This document shows positions 55,814 through 64,000 of a stretch of DNA of 64,000 nt, piece by piece. The translations under genes and the position numbers were made by a program. How positions within the stretch are numbered: position 1 is the first letter of the stretch; each line of letters opens with the position of its first letter. The notes beneath the pieces were generated by a model, which was given only the letters and a program-made list of their open reading frames with translations, did no database searches and was not told where the DNA came from. Source of the DNA: Zizania palustris. Its lineage: Eukaryota; Streptophyta; Magnoliopsida; Poales; Poaceae. The stretch lies in the NCBI GenBank assembly GCA_019279435.1, contig JAAALK010000082.1, positions 26,383,034-26,447,033 on the forward strand. The letters are read 5' to 3'.

Positions 55814-58800
55814 ATAGGGATGGATATCGACGTTGGCGAATTATCCGTATTCGTATTCGAATAACTGTAAATATAGATATTTGTATTCGTATCCGAATTA
55901 AATATGGATAACATTTGAAAACATCCTGATTCGTTTTACAAATGTGGATATGGAAACGGATATCCGAATTCTGCTGAACGTGGACATGAAAATGGATACA
56001 TCGGTATTCGTTTTAAGATTTTATACAGATTAAACTTATACTCAAGATAATATATTATCACTATATTAATGGTTTATGTATTATTTATATAATTATGGAA
56101 TACTTAAGTTAGTGAATATTAATAACCTATGGTTTAAAGTAAATTAATGGTTAAATGTTTGTTTGAACTTGAAACTTTTTATAATCAAAATATAACATAT
56201 CTCATTCCATATTTTTTTGTATTTTTCTAGATCCATTTGCTATTTTTAATTCATTAATTGTGTTTCTAGGATTTAAATTGGAATATGTGAAATTTGAACA
56301 GCAAGTACCTAAAATAATGCACTAAAATTTATAGAAAAATCATATTCACTATTTTGTGTCCATTTTTAACTCTTATCAACTAAATTTAAAGAAATGTTAA
56401 AAAAATTATGTTACGACACTTCATCGGTAATGTGGAGCTTAAGGGTTTTTTAAATATAAAAAATCAAATAAAGTCTGAAAAATACGTGACTTGTCATGGT
56501 GTTATAATATTATACATAGATACTATGATAAAATTTTTAAAATGTTTCAAGAAATTTATCATATCGGATGTTACGAAACCTCACATTCTCTTGAGATGAA
56601 TTAGAGTTTTGAGAAGTAATAGGCTATGGTTTAAAGTAAATTGATAGTTAAATGTTTATTTAAACTTTAAATTTTTTTCATAATCAAAATACAACATATC
56701 TCATTCCATATAATTTTTTTGTATTTTTCTAGATACATTTGCTATTTTTAATTCATTAATTGTGTTTCTAGGGCTAAAATTTATAAAAAAATCATATTCA
56801 CTATTTTGTGTCTATTTTTAGTTCTTATATACTAAATTTAAATAAATGTTAAAAAAATAGGTTACAACACTTCATCGGTAATGTGGAGCTTAAGTGTTTT
56901 TTAAATATAAAAAAATCAAATAAAGTCTGAAAAATACGAGATTTGTCATGGTATTATAATATTATACAGAGATACTATGATAAAATTTTTAAAATGTTTC
57001 AAGAAATTTATCATATAAAATGTTACGAAATCTCATATTCTCTTGAGATGAATTAGAGTTTTGAGAAGTAATAGGCTATGGTTTTAAATAAATTGATGAT
57101 TAAATATTTATTTAAACTTGAAATTTTTTCATAATCAAAATACAACATTTCTCATTCCATATAATTTTTTTGTATTTTTATAGATCCATTTTCTATTTTT
57201 AATTCATTAATTGTGTTTCTAGGATTCAAATTGGAATATGTGAAATTTGAATTGCAAGTACCTAAAATAATGCACTAAAATTTATAAAAAAAATCATATT
57301 AATTATTTTGTGTCTATTTTTAGTTCTTATCTACTAAATTTAAAAAATGTTAAAAAAATTATGTTACCACACTTCATCGGTAATGTGGATCTTAAGAGTT
57401 TTTTAAATATAAAAAAGTAAAATAAAGTCTAAAAAATATGAGACTTGTCATGGTGTTATAATATTATACATAGATACTATGATAAAATTTTGAAAATATT
57501 TTAAGAAATTTATCATATAAGATGTTACGAAACCTCACATTCTCTTGAGATGATTAGAGTTTTGAGAAGTAATAGGCTATGGTTTAAAGTAAATTAATAG
57601 TTAAATGTTTATTTAAACTTGATTTTTTACAAAAAATAAATACAACATATCTCATTCCATATGATTGTTTTATATTTTTCTAGATCCATTTTCTATTTTT
57701 AATTCATTAATTGTGTTTCTAGGATTTAAATTGGAATATGTGAAATTTGAACTGCGAGTACCTAAAATAATACACTAAAATTTACAAAAAAAAATCATAT
57801 TCACTATTTTGTGTCTATTTTTAGTTCTTATATACTAAATTTAAATAAATGTTAAAAAAATTATGTTACGACACTTTATTAGTAATGTGGAGCTTAAGGG
57901 TTTTTGAAATATAAAAAAACCAAACAAAGTCTGAAAAATACGAGACTTATCAGAGTGTTATAATATTATACATAGATACTATGATAAACATTTTAAAATG
58001 TTTAAATAAATTTATCATATAGGATGTTACGAAACCTCATATTCTCTTGAGATGAATTAGAGTTTTGAGAAGTAATAAGCTATGGTTTAAAGTAAATTGA
58101 TGGTTAAATATTTATTTAAACTTGAATTTTTTTATAATTAAAATACAACATATCTCATTCCATATAATTTGTTTGTATTTTTATAGATCCATTTGCTATT
58201 TTTAATTCATTAATTGTGTTTCTAGGATTTAAATTAGATTATGTGAAATTTGAACTGCAAGTACCTAAAATAATGCACTAAAATTTATAAAAAAAATCAT
58301 ATTCACTATTTTGTGTCTATTTTTAGTTCTTATCTACTAAATTTAAAGAAATGTTAAAAAATTATGTTACGACACTTTATTGGTAATGTGGAGCTCAAGG
58401 GTTTTTTAAATATAAAAAATAAAATAAAGTCTGAAAAATACGAGACTTGTCATGGTGTTATAATATTATACATAGATACTATGATAAAAATTTTAAAATA
58501 TTTCAAGAAATTTATCATATAGGATGTTACGAAACCTCATATTCTCTTCAGATGAATTAGAGTTTTGAGAAGTAGTAGGCTATGGTTTAAAGTAAATAGA
58601 TGGTTAAATATTTATTTGAACTTAAAATTTTTTTAATAATCAAAATACAACATATCTAATTCCATATAACATTTTTGTATTTTTATAGATCCATTTGCTA
58701 TTTTTAATTCATTAATTGTGTTTCTTAGATTTAAATTGGAATATCTGAAATTTGAACTGCAAGTACCTAAAATAATGCACTAAAATTTATAGAAAAATCA

Positions 58801-60112
58801 TATTCACGATTTTATGTCCATTTTTAGTTATTATCCACTAAATTTAAATAAATGTTAAAAAGTTTATGTTACGACACTTCATCAGTAATGTGGAGCTTAT
58901 GGGTTTATTAATTATAAAAAATCAAATAATGTCTGAAAAATACGAGACTTGTCATGGTATTATAATATTATACGTAGATACTATGATAAAAATTTTAAAT
59001 TATTTCAAAAAATTTATCATATAGAATGTTATGAAACGTGAGATTCTCTTCAAATGAATTATAGTTTTGAGAAGTAATAGGCTATGGTTTAAAGTAAATT
59101 GATGGTTAAATATTTATTTGAACTTGAAATTTTTTTATAATCAAAATACTACATTTCTCATTCCATATATTTTTTGTATTTTTCTAGATCCATTTGCTAT
59201 TTTTAATTCATTAATTGTGTTTCTAGGATTTAAATTGGAATATGTGAAATTTGAACTTCAAGTACCTATAATAATGCACTAAAATTTATAGAAAAATCAT
59301 ATTCATAATTTTATGTCCATTTTTAGTTATCATCCACAAAATATAAAGAAATGTTAAAAAATATATGTTAGGACACTTCATCGGTAATGTGAAGCTTAAG
59401 GGTTTTTTAATTATAAAAAATCAAATCAAGTCTGAAAAATACGAGACTTGCCATGGCATTATAATATTATACATAGATACGATGATAAAATTTTGAAATT
59501 ATTTCAAGAAATTTATCATATGGGATATTACGAAACGTGAGATTCTCTTGAGATGAATTATAGTTTTGAGAAGTAATAGTCTATGGTTTAAAATAAATTG
59601 ATGATTAAATGTTTATTTGAACTTGAATTTTTTGATAATCAAAATACAACATATCTCATTCCATATATTTGTTTTGTATTTTTCTAGATCCATTTGCTAT
59701 TTTTAATTCATTAATTGTGTTTCTAGAATTTAAATTGGAATATGTGAAATTTGAACTACAAGTACCTGAAATGATGCACTAAAATCAAATAAAAGTCTAA
59801 AAAATCTATGTTACGACACTCCATCGGTAATGTGGAGATTAAGGTTTTTTTAATTCTAAAAATCAAATAAAGTCTAAAAAATACGAGACTTGTCATGATA
59901 TTGGACACTTTGAACTTTTGGATATTTTGTGAAACGATGAACATTTTGAGTTAAAACCGAGTAAACATCCAAATTTATATCCGTATTCGAAATATCTGTT
60001 TTGTATTCGTATAAAAAAACATCTGAATCCGTATTCGTATTCGAAATAAAATATGGTAAATAGTGCTATCTGGATTCATTTCCATCCGTATCGGATCCGA
60101 ATCCATCCCTAT
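55814..60112. mobile_element. Non-autonomous hAT-like TIR element carrying a tandem array
   Basis: The left end ATAGGGATGGAT is the inverse of the right end ATCCATCCCTAT. Flanks CAACCTCT (55806-55813) and CAACCTGG (60113-60120) agree at six of eight bases, fitting an 8-bp hAT-type duplication. Both subterminal regions (about 180 bp each) have many copies of GTATTCG/CGAATAC. No transposase is visible. The interior, about 56127-59900, is a tandem array of about 500-bp units. Family assignment is inference from TIR and duplication length; a CACTA or Mutator origin is less likely. Confidence 0.7.
56127..59900. repeat. Satellite-like tandem array, about 500-bp unit, 7.5 copies
   Basis: The anchor word CTATGGTTTAAA recurs (with small changes) at 56127, 56624, 57076, 57577, 58080, 58580, 59082 and 59581: spacings 497, 452, 501, 503, 500, 502 and 499. 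The 452-bp unit lacks about 48 bp after GTGTTTCTAGG. Units share TTAATTCATTAATTGTGTTT and ACGACACTTCATCGGTAATG. Very AT-rich. The last unit is truncated with an internal deletion near 59785. Confidence 0.93.
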
Positions 60113-60120
60113 CAACCTGG

Positions 60121-61196
60121 TTACCAGCTTGTCTTGTCTTTTTGACCTTACCGAGAGCATCTCCCATCTACCAATTTGACATCACCTAAAAATTATTAAT
60201 TATATCTTAACTATATTAAAGCGTCCAAATTTCCGTGTCCTATGTCCGCAACCCGTGGGTGTATTCCCACATCCCATAAAAAACCAGTCAAAACTTACAC
60301 CCTGTAAAAACCGCTCGACTCTGCTGGCCCGCCCGACCGCGCATGCAGCGACCGCGCACGCCCTGCATGCACAAACAAACTGAAAAGAAAACGTGAGAAA
60401 AAAAGAAAATAAGGAATTTTTTTTTGCATTTTAGTTTTTTAATTTTTTTATTTTTACGCGGATGTACGAATTTTGTGTAAAACACTTAGATTTTTAAAAA
60501 TCATGCAGAAACATGAATTTTACGTAAATATCCTGTTGCGAAATAAGATTCTGTTGCAAGACACGTGCATCAGGCTAGTACCATATATGAGACAATTATG
60601 AAGAGATGGCGGAGAGAAGTGACCCCACACATGGATTATTCCGATGAATGCATGCTCTCCCGTGTAGCTGGAGAGGGAATCTGGGACCTGAACAATGTGT
60701 GCCCCTGCATCTTGGACGTGCATCATGTGTGCGGGGGCAGGCTAGGTCTACTTTGCCCAAGTCATTTGATCTATACCCTTACTATTGCATGCAACATTTT
60801 AGGCAAACCTTTTAGAAACCGTAGTTACTTTTAAAATCCTCAGCTTCTTAAATAATTTATATTTTTTTCTTAATTATTAAACTCAGATCTTTTCTAAATT
60901 CTAACCGGATATATACATGTATTCTAAGGTTAGAATCTTAAACTCCGTAAATAAATATGTCATATGGTGGCACATAAGGATAGAGAAATTTTACCATATC
61001 CCCATAGCTTATACTCTATGTTAAAGCCCGAACCACAAAGTTTGAGGGCTTATTTGTAGAGATTTAGATTTTAAAAGCAGTGATTATCTAACTACTGAGG
61101 ATCTGAAGAACCCAATAATTTTTTATCTTTTATATTCTAATTCACTATCATATTTCATAGTTATTGAGTTTTATAATTTAGATTTAGGGGCGTTTG
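60121..61196. other. Intergenic region
   Basis: No gene supported. A short GC-rich patch lies at 60310-60370 and GTGCCCCTGCATCTTGGACG at 60701 is unique-looking. Otherwise AT-rich. Confidence 0.45.
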
Positions 61197-61457
61197 AATC
61201 CATGGACTAAAATTTAGTCTGCATCACATCGGATATTTGGACATCAATTTGACGGACTAAACGTGAACTGATTATAAAATAATTGTAAAATCTGAGAACA
61301 ATTCGCGGGACGAATTTATTAAGGTTAATTAATCCATGATTAACAAATGTTTACTGAAAGCATCACATTGTCAAATCATGACGTAATTAAGTTTATTAAA
61401 TTCGTCTCGCGAATAATCTATCGATTATAAACAACGGTGGCTGAAATTTAACGCCCC
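61197..61457. mobile_element. Tourist-like MITE 4
   Basis: GGGGCGTTTG at the left, inverse AACGCCCC at the right. Internal TAATTAATCCATGATTA and CATCACATTGTCAAATCATG are shared with MITE 1. About 261 bp, non-coding. TTA precedes the left end but the right flank is AAT. Confidence 0.75.
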
Positions 61458-61904
61458 AATCAATCTAGTCTGTTCAATGGACGCTAGGTTTTAGAATGAA
61501 GGAGCAGAAATTATTGATGCAAGGTGCGATCTAGTTACAGAAAAAAAGGTGACAACGGATGTTAAATATGGACGGATGACCTGAAAAGATACGCGGAGCG
61601 ATCGATCGATAGGTCGGTCACATGCATCCAGTGGTCCGCGTGTGGGTTGCGGAGTCGCAATCGAAGTTGTAGCCCATCGGCCTTTACGCCACGAGAAATG
61701 TGGACGGAGCGGTAGCCGCTGGACATGAAACACATCAGCCTAACTTCAATGTAACCTCTTGCCTCTTTCGTAATGCAGCGGAAACCGCGGCCGCGGGCTG
61801 TGGCCCATGCGACGTAGCCCGTCGAACTCGATGGGCTGCGCGGCGGCGGCGGCGGCGAACAGTACCGCACACGCGGCACACCGGGCCGGCTGGAGGCTGC
61901 ATGC
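61458..61904. other. GC-rich intergenic stretch
   Basis: Short (CGG)n run at about 61838-61855. Reading frames here lack any domain. No gene called. Confidence 0.4.
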
Positions 61905-62943
61905 GCGATTTCTTTTAAGAAACAATATGTTTTTATTCAAAATTTCAAACGTGTTTCATCGATTTCGAAATTTGTAAAAATAGAATTTTATTGAACTATA
62001 ATAAGCTGATCTAGATCGATAAGTCCTAACCGATCTATGCCAGATCATGGGATACCGACAAAAACCTATTTGCCTAGATCGACAGACCATATGTCGATCT
62101 AGGTGACAGATGTGTGGGTGTGGGGCACGATGAGGCAAGAGGTGAGGCCCGGGCGCAGGTGTGGAGCGTGACACGGTAGGAGGCAAGGCATCATGCACAG
62201 GACACGAGGCAGCAGCCACAGCAGGCGCCACGCACCATGACGAGAGGCGAGGTGTGGGTGTCGGTGTTAAGGCAACAGGGGCCGAGAGTGGAGCACAATG
62301 TGGAAGGAGATGAAGGGCCACACGCAAGGCATGAGGCGGCATCGGCTACGGGTGCCACATGACGTGCAGCAGGTTGGCGCAGGGCACGATGCGGCGGGAG
62401 GTGAGGTGAGGGCGACGAGGTGACATTCGGGTGGGCATAAGCGTGGTGCGGGCACGGAATGCGACGTGTGCAGGAGGCGAAGCGACATGGCTCTGGTGGG
62501 TGCGTGATGTGTGGCACGCTGTGCCTAACGAGCGTGAGTGGCAGGCGTGACACCTTACGCAAGGGTGTGTGGCACTCGCCGCGTTATGAGAGGTGAGTCA
62601 CGGGCACGGGCGTGGGCGCGAGCGCCGGGCCGGGGTGGTAGGTTGGAGGGCATGGAGTACAGCGCGACGCGAGGCAACAACGGGCAGCAGGCATGAGACG
62701 ACGACGTATATGGTGCTGCTCAGGCGTGACATGCGTTATTTTAAATCTTTTGTTAGTAGATAAAATACAAACAGGACCTAGTACACGAACCAATCTAGCT
62801 GACTGCCCTAGATCAGCACATGGTATATCGATTTAGAGCCGATCAACACATCAAGTACCAACAGAATATCAATTTTACAAATTTTAAAATCCACATACCA
62901 TATTTGAGCTTTTTTAAAAAAATTGTATTATTAAAAAAATTGC
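61905..62943. mobile_element. Long-TIR element with GC-rich core (MULE-like candidate)
   Basis: Left arm from 61905 (GCGATTTCTTTTAAGAAACA) and the inverse of the right arm ending at 62943 (GCAATTTTTTTAATAATACA) align imperfectly over about 150 bp, including ATTTGTAAAA and later GATCTAG words. The arms are AT-rich; the core 62100-62720 is GC-rich with repeated GGTGCGGGCACG-like sequence. No 9-bp flanking duplication is evident, so the class is uncertain. It could be a Pack-MULE-type element with captured sequence or a foldback element. Confidence 0.5.
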
Positions 62944-64000
62944 CAGAGCTATGGTTTTTGACCTTGCACGCCAATACGCCATGGCGGCAGCTGAGACGGC
63001 TGGTCCAGTGGCCTGGGTTGGACTCCCGTTCCCGACAAAGTGAGAAAGATTCATGTCACTTTTGGCACACGTACAAGGTGATGGAATTTGGAACGGGTCT
63101 ACATCACCAATAGCAATAGCATGACTATTCAATCTCCAAACCAAAAGTTAATCGTTCAAAGCAAAAAAATTCCCTCTAAGGAGAGATTGAGGGAGATTGG
63201 GAGAGGTTGCAGGGGATTTATACTACAATCTCTTTCAATTCCTTTTATTCCATTCCAATCCCCTTCAATCACCTCCTAACCGAACAAATTTTAATAGATT
63301 AGTTAATATGAATGTCCAAGCCATCGACCAAATCAATCTCCGCAGTAGCCAAATTTAACCGGCGAAGTTGGATGACCATTTTATTGGCAGCCCACGCTGG
63401 CAGCCTCTCTCCCCTTCTCCATCTCTTCCGTTCAGGTTCTCTTGCCTTCAGTTCAACAGCAAGCGCTGGACTAGGTTCTTTGTGTCTCTCATATACGCAC
63501 AGAACAGAGAAACATAATACTTGGGTGCAGTGAGAGCAAGTTCTTCGTGTCTCTCATAAATGCACAGAACAGAGCAAGGTGAGAGTAAATTAAATTCTAG
63601 CTACAAATCAAGTGTGCAAATAATTACTAAATGAACTAACGAAGAGGTAGAAATAGAGATACTCTTACCTGATATAGTTCACCAAGAAGACCGATGCATA
63701 TATTGCATCCATGCGTGACGATAAGAGGGTTAACCAAACTAAACGGGTAAACTTTATTTGTCAACCAATGATCAACGAAATTTGGGTACTGGTTATCAGA
63801 TTGGTAACTATAGTTTGGTTAACCTGACAGAGAGACAAGAAATAAACGTCTCTCTTCTTAATTAAAAACACATGGCTATATAATGCATGCATACATATGA
63901 AAGAACCGTATCTACTTCGTGGAGGGCTAATTAGGCCTTGATATTAAGTCTCCCTACTGAATTTCAACACGTAACAAATTCCACTTCGTGATACTATAGC
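62944..64000. other. Right flank, no gene supported
   Basis: 63020-63030 has a B-box-like GGTTGGACTCC. About 63170-63285 reads like one end of a MITE (CACCTCCTAACCGAACAA). The rest is unremarkable. Confidence 0.4.
63476..63575. repeat. 35-bp direct repeat, 65-bp period
   Basis: TTCTTTGTGTCTCTCATATA at 63476 and TTCTTCGTGTCTCTCATAAA at 63541, each followed by CGCACAGAACAGAG or TGCACAGAACAGAG. Two copies with three or four changes. Confidence 0.8.

Noticed and set aside
56408..56599. 63-codon reading frame in the satellite unit
   Set aside because: Not kept open in the other units, so not under selection.
62191..62562. 123-codon Pro/His/Ser-rich reading frame in the long-TIR element
   Set aside because: Low-complexity translation of the GC-rich core; no recognised motif.

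Overview
This window is plant nuclear DNA, almost certainly from a grass (Poaceae). It holds large nested LTR retrotransposons of the Ty1-copia (SIRE/Maximus-like) and Ty3-gypsy types, Tourist-like MITEs, and one intronless, GC3-rich host gene. No bacterial, organellar or rRNA sequence is visible. I cannot name the genus from sequence alone.

Left nest (about 651-26230). A plus-strand gypsy element (here Gypsy-A) has its 5' LTR starting at 651. A minus-strand copia element, Copia-1 (862-22980, target-site duplication CCGAG), sits inside that LTR. A plus-strand copia element, Copia-2 (8610-19406, target-site duplication CTTTC), sits inside the gag gene of Copia-1. Copia-2 is the youngest. Its two LTRs are both 1981 bp with about ten differences by eye, and its gag (820 codons) and pol (about 1050 codons) are both open, separated by one in-frame TAG. 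Copia-1 is older and its genes are broken. Gypsy-A keeps only a 5' LTR and a decayed gag.

Middle nest (about 26755-50035). An LTR-like fragment (LTR-E) is interrupted by Gypsy-B, a decayed minus-strand gypsy element (27501-49864). Gypsy-B is itself interrupted by a probable solo LTR of chromovirus-like character (about 28903-33067) and by Copia-3 (37634-46645, target-site duplication GAATG). Copia-3 is a copia element with gag but no pol. Gypsy-B has lost the reverse transcriptase palm and the integrase core through internal deletions.

Gene space (about 50036-64000). The only host gene I can support is at 52699-53916. It encodes a 405-residue plastid-type arogenate/prephenate dehydratase-like protein with PDT and ACT domains, the step that makes phenylalanine. 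Its ACT domain lacks the usual ESRP motif. Four related Tourist-like MITEs lie on both sides. Downstream are a 4.3-kb hAT-like TIR element (55814-60112) filled with a tandem array of about 500-bp units, and a 1-kb element with long AT-rich inverted repeats around a GC-rich core (61905-62943).

The main points for a second look are the pol-less Copia-3 with its near-exact join, a noncoding block after pol conserved in all three copia elements, the Gag stop codon in all three, CxxC pairs in the Gag coiled coil, palindromic GGTCNGACC arrays in the Gypsy-B LTRs and coding region, the satellite-bearing DNA transposon, and the altered regulatory motif of the dehydratase.
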